Positions 43,741-52,576 of a DNA stretch of 64,000 nt are shown here, in pieces (positions within the stretch are counted from its first letter, which is position 1; every line of letters begins with the position of its first letter). The DNA comes from Pseudomonas sp. NFR16 (GTDB taxonomy: Bacteria > Pseudomonadota > Gammaproteobacteria > Pseudomonadales > Pseudomonadaceae), in the NCBI RefSeq assembly GCF_900108875.1, contig NZ_FNYJ01000001.1, positions 1 to 64,000 of the forward strand. The letters are read 5' to 3'. The notes beneath the pieces are model-generated. The model worked only from the letters and a program-made list of their open reading frames with translations. It searched no databases and had not been told where the DNA came from. The position numbers and the translations under genes are program-made.

Positions 43741-44466
43741 ATGAGCACTCTTTCAGACAAAATTGCCGTTGTGGTCGGTGGCCATGGGGGTATTGGTGGT
43801 GCAATCGCAGAACGATTCGCGACGGAAGGGGCGACCGTCTACGCCACAAGTCGTCGCGCCGAAGAGGGAGGCGTCGAGCTTGGTGCCGGCAGGCTGTACC
43901 CTCGTCGCGTCGATGCTTCCGATCTGACGGCGCTCGTTGCCTTCTTCGAGGAGGTGGCCAGCGAGGCGGGGCGGGTGGATGTGCTCGTCGTCAACGCCGG
44001 TATCTCCGAGTACGCGACACTTGCTGACATCAGCGAGGATCATTTCGACAGGACCTTCGACCTCAATGTGCGTGCGCTGCTTTTTGCCGCCAAGGCCGCA
44101 ACGGCGATCATGCCGGATGGTGGTTCAATCGTGCTGGTAGGCTCGATTGCCGATGCGATCGGCACCAAAGGCTATGGCGTCTACGGAGCGACCAAGGCCG
44201 CCGTACGCTCATTCGCGCGAACCTGGGCCAATGAGCTTGCTAGCCGCAACATCCGCGTCAACGTGGTGGCCCCGGGGCCGACCGACACCGCCATGATGGC
44301 AGCGGCGTCCGACGAGGTGCGCGAGACGCTGACGAAGCTGATCCCGCTCGGACGCATGGGGCGGGCAGATGAAATAGCTTCGGCCGCGCTGTTCCTTGCA
44401 AGCGACCAAAGCAGTTACATCACCGGAGTCGAGCTGCCGGTCGATGGTGGCATGGCTCAGGTCTGA
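43741..44466 (+). CDS. SDR-family oxidoreductase
   Basis: A 241-residue short-chain dehydrogenase: VVVGGHGGIGGAIAERFATE, the NAG motif in VLVVNAGISEYATLADISED, Ser in GSIVLVGSIADAIGTKG and YxxxK in YGATKAAVRSFARTW. The end SSYITGVELPVDGGMAQV is usual. ATG 43741 has GGGAGG six bases upstream. Probably repressed by the divergent HxlR protein. Substrate unknown. Confidence 0.92.
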   Translation: MSTLSDKIAVVVGGHGGIGGAIAERFATEGATVYATSRRAEEGGVELGAGRLYPRRVDASDLTALVAFFEEVASEAGRVDVLVVNAGISEYATLADISEDHFDRTFDLNVRALLFAAKAATAIMPDGGSIVLVGSIADAIGTKGYGVYGATKAAVRSFARTWANELASRNIRVNVVAPGPTDTAMMAAASDEVRETLTKLIPLGRMGRADEIASAALFLASDQSSYITGVELPVDGGMAQV

Positions 44467-44618
44467 CCTGCGCCGCCTGAATGCGCGCCGTCGAGAGAGA
44501 GGATCGTTGGGAGTCAGCCGCATTGACTCACGGCCACTGCGCGGTGCTGGCTGTCCTGAACTGAGTGACCAGTATCATCCTGCCGTCAACACGGCGAATG
44601 CTCCGAGCGTCAACGCAC

Positions 44619-44711
44619 TCAGAACCCGAGGCGATCGACCGTCAGCCCGCCAGCCAATGCGCCGAGGCCGATCCCCACCGCAGCGATCGAAAGCAACGAG
44701 GAGGCAGCGGT
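44619..44711 (-). pseudogene. MFS transporter C-terminal remnant
   Basis: The minus strand encodes TAASSLLSIAAVGIGLGALA, then GGLTVDRLGF before a stop: a piece from the last helices of an MFS exporter. A frameshifted continuation (VLSALTLGAFAVLTAG) runs on to about 44575. It follows the reductase gene at 44774 on the same strand, so it may be the decayed last gene of that operon. Confidence 0.55.
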
Positions 44712-44773
44712 TGAACAAGTCAAGGGGTTGCACAAGCGTCTCGAAAAGCGAGGCCGCACCCGCGGCCTGCCTG

Positions 44774-45367
44774 TCAGTTGTGTTTGACGAGGTTGAGTCC
44801 GGGAATCGGACCACCGGGGAACTGCGCCAACTGGCCTTGTTGCAGCCCCCCTAGATCGATTCCGAAAAAGCCCAGCTGTGTGATCAATCCCGCGACGGTC
44901 TGTTTGGCCTGCGCGTCTTCGCCGGCATAGAACAGCACTCGCTTGCCGCCCTCAGCTTCCGGGTTGGCCAGCAACGGCGGGGCGAGGTGGTTGAACGCCT
45001 TCACCAGCCGGGCGCCGGGCAGCAGCTCGGCGACAACCTGAGATGAGGTATTGCCCTTTAGATCGAACGGCTTGAACAGCGGCGCTTCGATCGGGTTGTT
45101 GGTGTCCACCACAATCCGGCCATCCCACCGGCCTAGCCCTTCGACCGCCTTGGCAATCTTCGACCAGTTGACCGCAAGGAAGACGACGTCCGCCTGGCTG
45201 GCCTGCTGCGCCGTGACCCCTTGAGCGAGCGGGCCCAGCTCAGCCACCAGTGACGCAAGGCTTTCAGGGCCGCGACTGTTGGCGATGCTGACCTTCAAAC
45301 CTGCATTGACGATCAGACGGGCAATGGCTGTGCCGATGGCGCCGGCACCGATGATGCTGATATTCAT
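44774..45367 (-). CDS. NADPH-dependent reductase, F420-oxidoreductase-like
   Basis: A 197-residue single-domain Rossmann protein: IIGAGAIGTAIARLIVNAGL, then VSIANSRGPESLASLVAELG, ADVVFLAVNWSKIAKAVEGL and VVDTNNPIEAPLFKP. It has the F420H2:NADP oxidoreductase fold but bacteria of this group usually lack F420, so it more likely uses another flavin or metabolite. ATG 45367 follows GAGGAGG. It starts 10 bases after the SDR gene and is in the same operon. Confidence 0.88.
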   Translation of the reverse strand: MNISIIGAGAIGTAIARLIVNAGLKVSIANSRGPESLASLVAELGPLAQGVTAQQASQADVVFLAVNWSKIAKAVEGLGRWDGRIVVDTNNPIEAPLFKPFDLKGNTSSQVVAELLPGARLVKAFNHLAPPLLANPEAEGGKRVLFYAGEDAQAKQTVAGLITQLGFFGIDLGGLQQGQLAQFPGGPIPGLNLVKHN

Positions 45368-45377
45368 GACAGCCTCC

Positions 45378-46130
45378 TCAAGCAGTGAAACCACCGTCGA
45401 CCATCAACTCGGCGCCGCTGACGAAGCTCGCTTCCGGGCTTGCCAGGTACGCGACTGCGCTGGCGATGTCTTTACCTTCCCCATAGCGACCGACCGCAAT
45501 GTTGGGGCGCACGAAATCGGCCACTGGACCATCGCCAGGGTTCATGTCGCTGTCGGTCGGGCCCGGGTGAACGGTATTGACGGTAATGCCGCGAGGGCCC
45601 AGATCACGAACCAGTCCGCGGCTGAACCCGGCGACTGCGCCTTTGGTCAGGGTATAGGCGGAGGCTGTGGCGAACGCTGCGTACTGCACCATCGAGCTGC
45701 CAATGTGAATGATGCGTCCGCCTTGCCCCATATGTTTGAGCGCCTCTTGGGTGGCGACGAACACTCCGGTGACGTTGACGGCGAGGATGCGCTGGAAGTC
45801 TTCGAAAGAGATTTCGTCTGGCGCGCCAAGGACGCTGATGCCGGCGTTGTTGACCAGGATGTCGACCTTGCCGTAACGCCTGGCGACCTCACTCACCGCA
45901 GCACGCACAGCGTCAGGGTTACCGGCATCGGCTGCCAGTGCAATGGCCTGGCCGCCTGCGTGGACGATGTCATTCACGACCGATTCGGCACGCTCGGGCG
46001 ACGCGTGGTAGGTAATGGCAACAATGGCGCCATCAGCGGCGAGGCGCTTGGCAATGGCAGCGCCGATGCTGCGCGAGCCGCCGGTCACGATCGCGATTTT
46101 GCCAGTGAGGGGGAGGGTGGTTGCGTTCAT
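45378..46130 (-). CDS. SDR-family oxidoreductase
   Basis: A 250-residue classical short-chain dehydrogenase: VTGGSRSIGAAIAKRLAADG, NAG in VNNAGISVLGAPDEISFED, Ser in RIIHIGSSMVQYAAFATA and YxxxK in YTLTKGAVAGFSRGLVRD. First gene of a two-gene unit with the reductase at 44774. Divergent from a LysR gene with 111 bases between, so it is probably its target. Confidence 0.93.
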   Translation of the reverse strand: MNATTLPLTGKIAIVTGGSRSIGAAIAKRLAADGAIVAITYHASPERAESVVNDIVHAGGQAIALAADAGNPDAVRAAVSEVARRYGKVDILVNNAGISVLGAPDEISFEDFQRILAVNVTGVFVATQEALKHMGQGGRIIHIGSSMVQYAAFATASAYTLTKGAVAGFSRGLVRDLGPRGITVNTVHPGPTDSDMNPGDGPVADFVRPNIAVGRYGEGKDIASAVAYLASPEASFVSGAELMVDGGFTA

Positions 46131-46241
46131 CGTTGTAGCCTCAGATGTTCAGGAAGTGAGGCTATGAGACGCTTTTCATATCTTTCCCAGTAGTGGGTAG
46201 TCGCTATAATCATTTTCAATGATTACTTGAAGGTGGGGCTC

Positions 46242-47180
46242 ATGGAAACGTTGGCGAATCTGCTGTCATTCGTGCGCAGCGCTGAAGCCGGAAGTTTTTC
46301 AGCGGCAGCACGTCGGCTCGGTTTGACGCCGGCAGCCGTCAGTCGCAACGTCGCCCAGCTCGAAGCCAACCTGGGCGTTCAACTGTTCCAACGCAGTACG
46401 CGCCGCGTCACGCTGACCGAGGCGGGCGAGCGTTTTCGCGGGAATGTCGAGCCTGGCCTGGAAAGCGTGCAGGCTGCGATTGCCGATATCACCAGCCATG
46501 CAGGCGAACCTGCGGGAGTGCTCAGGCTGACAGCTGCACCGAGTTTCGGTCGTGACTTCCTGCTCCCACTGATGCCCGCTTTCCTGGCTCAGTACCCGAG
46601 CGTGATACCGGAGTGGCATTTGGACAACCGGCAGGTGGACCTGGTCGCTGAAGGGTTTGACGCCGCCATTGGAGGAGGCTTTGAACTCGCACCGGGTCAA
46701 GTCGCCCGGGAAATAGCACCCGCGCACCTTATTCTCGTAGCCTCGAAAGCGTATCTCGCGGGCAAAGGCCGCATTTCCACACTCGACGACGTGTCACGTT
46801 TGGAGCATCTGGCCATGCGTTCAAGCATGACGGGCAAGGTCAGAAGCTGGATGCTGCAAGGCCCCAAGGGCCAGCAGCGGACGTTGGAAATGAAGCCGCG
46901 CCTGCTTGTCAACGATCCCCAGGCACTGTGCCAAAGCGTCTTGCTGGGGTTGGGCGTTGCGCTACTGGCGGTTCCGGATGTGCTCAAAAACCTTGAAGAC
47001 GGCAGTCTGGTGCGAGTGCTGCCTGACTGGTACGTCAACGCGGGTCAGATCTCCCTGTATTTCTCCAGCCAAAAACTGCTGCCTGCCAAAACGCGGGCGT
47101 TTGTGGACTTTCTGGTGGGCCACGCGCGGCAGGAGAAGTGGGGGCAACGGCTCGACGCGCGCCGGACCGCGGGCCATTGA
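46242..47180 (+). CDS. LysR-family transcriptional regulator
   Basis: A 312-residue regulator. The N-terminal winged helix has LSFVRSAEAGSFSAAARRLG, LTPAAVSRNVAQLEANLGVQ and LFQRSTRRVTLTEAGERF. The remainder is the two-lobed inducer domain (LRLTAAPSFGRDFLLPLMPA, ALCQSVLLGLGVALLAVPDV). ATG 46242 has GGGG upstream; an earlier TTG at 46227 is not supported. It probably controls the divergent SDR/reductase operon. Confidence 0.93.
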   Translation: METLANLLSFVRSAEAGSFSAAARRLGLTPAAVSRNVAQLEANLGVQLFQRSTRRVTLTEAGERFRGNVEPGLESVQAAIADITSHAGEPAGVLRLTAAPSFGRDFLLPLMPAFLAQYPSVIPEWHLDNRQVDLVAEGFDAAIGGGFELAPGQVAREIAPAHLILVASKAYLAGKGRISTLDDVSRLEHLAMRSSMTGKVRSWMLQGPKGQQRTLEMKPRLLVNDPQALCQSVLLGLGVALLAVPDVLKNLEDGSLVRVLPDWYVNAGQISLYFSSQKLLPAKTRAFVDFLVGHARQEKWGQRLDARRTAGH

Positions 47181-47379
47181 ATCATTCAAGGGATAGCAGC
47201 AGCCAGCGACACAGCTGCTGATTGATCGAGTGATAACGGTTGCACTAGGCGGTCTGTTAACCAGATCCAGCCGCCGCGCCACCGGGTACCCGACGATGTG
47301 ACCGGCTTGGTGAGATCTGCCCTCGATCGGCCTAAGGATGGCTTTCCCACGCTTTGTGTCGCTGAATGGAATGCAAGCT

Positions 47380-48975
47380 TCAGCTGACACCATTGGGACC
47401 TTGTAAGACTTGTCGGACTTTCTTGGCCAAGTCCGTCGGGATGTAGGGTTTGGAGATGACTTCGAATTCGTTCCCTCCTGCATCAGTGCGCTCCAGCGAA
47501 TTCTCCGAATACCCTGTGGTAAGTAGCACCCTGAGCTCCGGAGAAATGCGCTTGGCCTCTCGAGCCAGCATCACGCCATTCATGCCGCCTGGCATGATGA
47601 GGTCGGTGAATAGCAGGTCGAAGTGTTCGGATTTGAGAATGGCTAACGCTTCCTTGCCGCTGTAGGCCAGATCGCAGCTGTAGCCGTATTCTTCCAGCAC
47701 CATCCGGGCCAGCTCGGCAACGTCGGGACGATCTTCTACCACCAGAACTCGCTCATGACCGGATTGCTCAATGACATTTTCTTTACTGGGGATGATGTGA
47801 AGCTGGCTGTCATCGGCAGGGAAATACATGCGGATTGTGGTGCCTATTCCTTCCTCTGAATAAATGCGCGCAGTCCCTCCGGATTGCTTCATGAACCCAT
47901 AAACCATCGATAGCCCCAACCCGGAGCCTTTACCCTCGTCTTTCGTGGTAAAAAACGGGTCCATGACCCGATTGACGATCGCCGCCGGCATGCCGGTACC
48001 ACTGTCGGTGATTGCTACGCTGACATAACGGCCGGGCATCAGGCCGTCATACGACGTTGATCCAAGATCCTGAATTCTTACATTCTTGGTCTCAATGGTC
48101 AGACGGCGGCTTTCCTTTGACTCCATCGCATCACGGGCATTGATAAAAATGTTCAACAGTGCGACTTCGGTTTGAGTGGTGTCCACCCTGCAGTTCCAGA
48201 GGTCCTCAGCCAATGCCAGACGGATGTCCGTATCGATCAATGTGCGCTCGGCCATCTCCTGGGATGAGTTCACAATGGCATTGAGGTTGACAACGCGGCC
48301 CTGAAGCTTCTGCTTGCGAGAAAATGCGAGCAATTGCTGAGTTAGCGTTTTGGCCCGCTCTGCCGCATCGCGGGCGTTGGCAGCGCTGCGAAGGATTCTC
48401 TGCTGATCGTACTGTGGCTTGTCGGCGGTGCGCTGGATCATATCCAGGTAACCGATCATTACCTGAAGCAGATTGTTGAAGTCGTGCGCGATCCCTCCCG
48501 TCAACTGCCCCAAGGCCTCCATCTTCTGCGCTTGGCGGAGTCCGTCCTCAGCATCACGGCGGCGACTCACGTCCAGCTGGGAGGCAAAGAAATAAATAAG
48601 CTCGCCCGAGTCGTTGTATACCGGCGAAATGAACAATGCATTCCAGAAGGTAGAGCCGTCCTTTTTATAGTTGACCAGCTCGACCGCCACTTCCTTTTCA
48701 GCTGCAATCGCTTCGCGAACTTCTCGAACTGCCGACGGATCGGTTTCTGGCCCCTGCAGAAATCGGCAGTTATGCCCGAGAATGTCCTCCAGGCGGTACC
48801 CAGTCATGTCAATGAACGCATTATTGGCAAAGATGATCGGGTTATCGGGCCGCTTGGGGTCGGTCACGATCATCGGCATGCGAGTGGTTTCTACCGCTGC
48901 AAAAAAAATGTTGTGGTCCGAACCACTTATATCGCCGGTGGAGCTATCGTCGACACGCGTAGGGTGTTTCGCCAT
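47380..48975 (-). CDS. Blue-light LOV hybrid histidine kinase
   Basis: A 531-residue photoreceptor. A LOV domain (about residues 25-140) contains the flavin-adduct Cys70 in [14 protein letters not shown]. The HWE/HisKA-type kinase follows, with phospho-acceptor His164 in [11 protein letters not shown], the N-box FINARDAM and G-boxes DSGTGMP and [16 protein letters not shown]-terminal receiver (about 408-526) has acceptor Asp458 in [11 protein letters not shown] and Lys509. Light forms a flavin-Cys bond that alters kinase activity; in P. syringae this protein affects motility, attachment and virulence. No membrane segment. The start at 48975 follows GGAGCAGC; 49 extra upstream residues are rejected. 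Confidence 0.95.
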   Translation of the reverse strand: MAKHPTRVDDSSTGDISGSDHNIFFAAVETTRMPMIVTDPKRPDNPIIFANNAFIDMTGYRLEDILGHNCRFLQGPETDPSAVREVREAIAAEKEVAVELVNYKKDGSTFWNALFISPVYNDSGELIYFFASQLDVSRRRDAEDGLRQAQKMEALGQLTGGIAHDFNNLLQVMIGYLDMIQRTADKPQYDQQRILRSAANARDAAERAKTLTQQLLAFSRKQKLQGRVVNLNAIVNSSQEMAERTLIDTDIRLALAEDLWNCRVDTTQTEVALLNIFINARDAMESKESRRLTIETKNVRIQDLGSTSYDGLMPGRYVSVAITDSGTGMPAAIVNRVMDPFFTTKDEGKGSGLGLSMVYGFMKQSGGTARIYSEEGIGTTIRMYFPADDSQLHIIPSKENVIEQSGHERVLVVEDRPDVAELARMVLEEYGYSCDLAYSGKEALAILKSEHFDLLFTDLIMPGGMNGVMLAREAKRISPELRVLLTTGYSENSLERTDAGGNEFEVISKPYIPTDLAKKVRQVLQGPNGVS

Positions 48976-49197
48976 TGCTGCTCCAGTAAGGCACGAGGCA
49001 TATTTCTTCAGTAGATGTGTATATTTGAACAGTGCTTGACCGATGATGCAATTTGGGGAGCGAATGAATTGGCCGCACAGCCGCGCCCCGGGGGGCGCTA
49101 AGCTTGGTGAAGCCTTTTTCATCTGTCGCCGGTAATCACCATCCCTGACAATTCACTGGCATTGAGCGCAGGTCACGAGGGAGACACTGCCTTATGT

Positions 49198-49476
49198 TCA
49201 TCGAGAAACGTAGGTGGGCATATCAAATCGTTGCTGGCTTTGCAGTGCAGCAATAGCGGGAAGCTCTTCCGGCAGTACTGCCAAATCACGGCGTATCGAG
49301 CTGATAAGCCATTCCATCTGAAGCGCGTTATGAAGCTGCAGGTATGAAATCGCGCGAGTAATTTTGCGTCCGCGGCCATCCTTGATTTCGAACAAGACCC
49401 CGCCATCCGGCCGATTTCTGGTACTGGTCTGAAAGCCTGCAAAAGCCATGATCAAGCGGTCAAAGTGATTCTTCAC
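49198..49476 (-). CDS. Hypothetical protein, 92 residues
   Basis: Starts at GTG 49476 with GGAG nine bases upstream. The product has a LIMAFAGFQTSTRNRPDGGV then EIKDGRGRKITRAISYLQLH and MEWLISSIRRDLAVLPEE. It is soluble and probably alpha/beta. No family recognised. It lies 222 bases upstream of the LOV kinase on the same strand and could be transcribed towards it. Confidence 0.55.
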   Translation of the reverse strand: MKNHFDRLIMAFAGFQTSTRNRPDGGVLFEIKDGRGRKITRAISYLQLHNALQMEWLISSIRRDLAVLPEELPAIAALQSQQRFDMPTYVSR

Positions 49477-49724
49477 AGGTGTTACTCCACAGCAGTCATT
49501 TGAGTGCTTGCTGTGTCGCAGCTATCGTGCCAGTGCTGGAGGCTGAAATAATCCTTTAAAATCAATTAGTTAAACAGATGTCCTCGCTCGAATGTCGGGC
49601 TTTTTGCCTGATTTCCTGTGTCGAACATTGCATATCGCTTGGCGAGCGTTTCCATTCGACCGTCTTCGCATCGGCGTGCCTGTTTTATTTGAGCCGATCT
49701 ACAGCGGGCTGATAATGCACCCTC

Positions 49725-50110
49725 AGTTGGCAAGGCAATTTCGGCTCCTACGGCCAATGAAGGAGCAAAAATTCCGCCCGGAATGCCAGAGCAACAAGTG
49801 ACATCGGTTGCCAAAAATCGAGTGATTGGCGCGTGCCACGGCAGGCCCACATCGGAGGCGATTATTTGAGAAGTGATGCCATAACCACTGCCAAATGACA
49901 TCCCGCCGCTGAGCCAGCCCAGCATTGCCACGATTACTCCGCAGATGCCTGCGAACCTTACGGGATGCAGTCGGCGCCACTCCCACAAGATGAGGCGTGC
50001 ATGTCGCTGCGGCCAGAGCAGCATTCGGCTGAACATGCGCCTGACAAGCCGCAGCCGCGAGCAGATCCCGGCACTCGCCGAGCGCAACCGTCTGCGCGCG
50101 GCCTAATGTT
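49725..50110 (-). pseudogene. ClC-type chloride channel remnant
   Basis: Minus-strand sequence encodes a piece of a ClC channel/antiporter: FAGICGVIVAMLGWLSGGMS, FGSGYGITSQIIASDVGLPW and the selectivity-type motif GIPGGIFAPSLAVGA. Both ends are missing (normal length exceeds 400 residues) and the last residues run out of frame (EIALPTEGAL). The rest of 49477-50221 shows no intact gene. Confidence 0.75.
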
Positions 50111-50182
50111 TCCGCCTGATTGAGCCTGAGCTGACAGAAACCGAACACGTCATGAAATCTGCTGATATCGTCACGGGACATT

Positions 50183-50196
50183 ACGTCACGTGACGT
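50183..50196. promoter_or_regulatory. Palindrome upstream of LysR gene
   Basis: ACGTCACGTGACGT is perfectly self-complementary and ends 25 bases before the LysR start. It may be an operator for self-control, though LysR sites are usually longer T-N11-A motifs. Confidence 0.4.
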
Positions 50197-50221
50197 TATC
50201 GTTCACACAACAGGAACGCCT

Positions 50222-51121
50222 ATGCTGGACAGCCTCAGTGGCATCATGGCCTTTGTTCAAGTTGCCGAAACGCGCAGTTTTACCGAAGCTGCCCGTCTTA
50301 TGGAAATCTCGTCCTCCGCAGTGGGCAAGAGTGTGTCGCGCATGGAGGAGCGCCTTGGCGTTCGCCTGTTTCACCGCAGCACTCGCAGCGTCACGCTGAC
50401 CGCCGAGGGCGAGCTGTTTCTCGAACGCTGCAAACGCATCATTCAAGAGGCGGAGCAGGCGGAAATCGAGCTATCGCAGTTGGCCGATGCGCCGCGCGGT
50501 AAGTTGCGCATCAGTGTGCCGTTACAGAACACGCTGATCTTTCCGTTGCTGACAGGTTTCATGCAGGCGTATCCGCAAATCGAGCTGGACGTAGACTTGT
50601 CCGATCGCATGGTCGACGTAATCGAGGAAGGCTTCGATGCCGTGGTCCGCACCGGTCAGCCGTCTGATTCGCGGCTCATGGCGCGCAAGCTGGGTGAGTA
50701 CAAGCTCGAACTGGTGGCCTCGCCGGAGTATCTGGCCCGCCGTGGCCGACCGACCCACCCGAACCAGTTGCGCGATCATGCATGCCTGTTGCACAAATTC
50801 CCGGCCACCGGTTCTCTGGAGCGCTGGCCTGTGCGCGACCCTGACGCAGACAGCGATCCGGAGCTGGGCCGGGTCATTGCCTGTACCACCACCGACGCCT
50901 TGACTCATATGGCGCTCGAAGGGTTGGGCATCGCCTGCCTGGCTGACTTTTCGACGATCGAGGCACTGCGCGATGGCAAACTTGAGCGCGTGTTGCCGGA
51001 ATTCACCGATCATCGAGGCTCGCTGTGGATGCTGTGGCCGTCGGGCCGCAACGCAACGCCCAGGCTGCGGGCGTTGATCGATTACTTCAAGCAGCACATC
51101 GCGACCGTCTCTCAGCCCTGA
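50222..51121 (+). CDS. LysR-family transcriptional regulator
   Basis: A 299-residue regulator. DNA-binding part: IMAFVQVAETRSFTEAARLM, EISSSAVGKSVSRMEERLGV, RLFHRSTRSVTLTAEGELFL. The inducer domain has LRISVPLQNTLIFPLLTGFM and EEGFDAVVRTGQPSDSRLMA, typical of the branch that controls quinone- or phenol-responsive reductases. It lies 199 bases upstream of an OYE gene on the same strand and may control it, although LysR targets are more often divergent. Confidence 0.93.
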   Translation: MLDSLSGIMAFVQVAETRSFTEAARLMEISSSAVGKSVSRMEERLGVRLFHRSTRSVTLTAEGELFLERCKRIIQEAEQAEIELSQLADAPRGKLRISVPLQNTLIFPLLTGFMQAYPQIELDVDLSDRMVDVIEEGFDAVVRTGQPSDSRLMARKLGEYKLELVASPEYLARRGRPTHPNQLRDHACLLHKFPATGSLERWPVRDPDADSDPELGRVIACTTTDALTHMALEGLGIACLADFSTIEALRDGKLERVLPEFTDHRGSLWMLWPSGRNATPRLRALIDYFKQHIATVSQP

Positions 51122-51258
51122 CAGAACCCTGAGTCGGAGATTGCCAACTCACGGCATCGGCCTCTGAGGGATTACAGCCCAATAGTCCGGATTGTTGTGA
51201 CGGCTGGGCCGTTTATCTCGTTCGGGAAAACCCTTGTACTAGGCGCCAGTGCCCAGGC

Positions 51259-51283
51259 CCTGAAAGTCATACTGACTTTCAGG
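51259..51283. promoter_or_regulatory. Inverted repeat before the OYE gene
   Basis: CCTGAAAGTC-ATACT-GACTTTCAGG, a perfect ten-base-pair inverted repeat ending 37 bases before the OYE start. No T-run follows, so it is more likely an operator (or leader hairpin) than a terminator. Confidence 0.6.
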
Positions 51284-51320
51284 CGGGCAAGCGTCTTTTC
51301 CCTTCCCGAACGAGGCAACC

Positions 51321-52427
51321 ATGTCCAAACTCCATTCCCCGGTCAGCATCGGCCCCTTCACCTTTTCCCACCGCGTCGTACTGGCGCCTTTGACCCGCAT
51401 GCGTGCCGAAGAGGGCGCACGTCCCGGCCCTCTGATGGCTGAGTATTATGCGCAGCGCGCCACCGAAGGCGGCCTGCTCATTGGCGAAGCGACCATCGCC
51501 GCGCCTAACGGCAACGGCTATCTGGGCGCACCAGGCTTGTTCGACGACAGCCAGATCGCGGGTTGGAAACAGGTCACCGACGCGGTCCACGCCAAGGGCG
51601 CGAAGATCTTCCTGCAGCTCTACCATGCCGGTCGGCAGTCCAACAGCGAAGTGCAGCCGCAAGGCAGCATTCCGGTCGGGCCGTCCGAAGTGCCCCATGG
51701 CGGCGTGGCATACACCAAAGAAGGCTGGTTGCCGAACACACCGAATCGCGCACTGACCGTCGAGGAAATCGCCGAACTGGTCGAGAGCTTCCGCACGGCG
51801 GCCGAGCGCGGCGTCAAGGCCGGTTTTGACGGTGTCGAGCTGCATGGCGCCAACGGTTATCTGGTGGATCAATTCCTTCAGGACAACAGCAACAAGCGCA
51901 CCGACAGTTACGGTGGCTCCTTCGAAAACCGTGCGCGGTTTCTGCTGGAAGTGACCGGCGCACTGATCTCGGTGTGGGGCGCCAACCGTGTAGCGGTTCG
52001 TCTGGGCCCGAGCGGCACGTGGGGCGACATGGGCGACACCGATCCGCAAGGCCTGTTCACTTACGTCGCTCAACAACTGGCGCCGCTGAACCTCGCGTAT
52101 CTGCACCTGATCGAGCCGCGCATCCTGGGCAACGTCGAAGATGAAAACGCAGACCCTGCGCCGGTTGCAGCACAGATGATGCGCAAGCATTTCCCGGGCG
52201 TGATCATTGCGGCGGGCGGTTTTGACGGCGAAAGCGCAGAAGCGATCATCCGCGCCGGTGATGCTGACCTTGTGGCGTTCGGTCGTCACTTCATCGCCAA
52301 CCCCGATCTGCCGGAAAGGCTGCGCCTCAAGCGTGCGTTGAATGCCTATGATCGTCCGACCTTCTTCGGCGGCACAGAGGTTGGCTACATCGACTATCCG
52401 TTCTACGAAGAGGCTGCGGTGGTCTGA
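51321..52427 (+). CDS. Alkene reductase, Old Yellow Enzyme
   Basis: A 368-residue FMN reductase of the NemA/xenobiotic reductase class: FSHRVVLAPLTRMRAEEGAR, EYYAQRATEGGLLIGEATIA, LQLYHAGRQSNSEV, the His/Asn pair in VELHGANGYLVDQFLQDNSN, DSYGGSFENRARFLLEV, and the FMN site IIAAGGFDGESAEAIIRAGD with VAFGRHFIANPDLPER. It reduces activated alkenes and nitroesters. Its transcript ends at a strong terminator 18 bases after the stop. Control is probably by the LysR upstream or an unknown regulator binding at 51259. Confidence 0.95.
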   Translation: MSKLHSPVSIGPFTFSHRVVLAPLTRMRAEEGARPGPLMAEYYAQRATEGGLLIGEATIAAPNGNGYLGAPGLFDDSQIAGWKQVTDAVHAKGAKIFLQLYHAGRQSNSEVQPQGSIPVGPSEVPHGGVAYTKEGWLPNTPNRALTVEEIAELVESFRTAAERGVKAGFDGVELHGANGYLVDQFLQDNSNKRTDSYGGSFENRARFLLEVTGALISVWGANRVAVRLGPSGTWGDMGDTDPQGLFTYVAQQLAPLNLAYLHLIEPRILGNVEDENADPAPVAAQMMRKHFPGVIIAAGGFDGESAEAIIRAGDADLVAFGRHFIANPDLPERLRLKRALNAYDRPTFFGGTEVGYIDYPFYEEAAVV

Positions 52428-52444
52428 CACGGCAGCGATTGGAC

Positions 52445-52479
52445 AAAGCCGACAACGATTGATCGTTGTCGGCTTTTTT
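52445..52479 (+). terminator. Strong intrinsic terminator after OYE gene
   Basis: AAAGCCGACAACGAT, two loop bases, and its exact complement ending in TTTTTT. The 12-base-pair GC-rich core plus T-run is a textbook terminator for the plus-strand OYE gene. Confidence 0.9.
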
Positions 52480-52528
52480 GTACGTGGAAGAAATGAGCCA
52501 CCCACCCACCGAACTTCGCCCAATAGAA

Positions 52529-52551
52529 AGCCCGGTGGTGGGCACCGGGCT
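52529..52551 (-). terminator. Terminator of the minus-strand operon
   Basis: AGCCCGGTG and CACCGGGCT form a nine-base-pair stem around five bases. On the minus strand it is followed by TTTC, and it lies 26 bases after the stop of the quinone-reductase-like gene, so it should end that four-gene operon. Confidence 0.7.
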
Positions 52552-52576
52552 CTGAGCGGGAATCGTTGGCGTCGCT

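Noticed and set aside
49566..50087. Intact small channel gene
   Set aside because: It holds only an internal piece of a ClC protein and runs out of frame at the end, so it is called a remnant.
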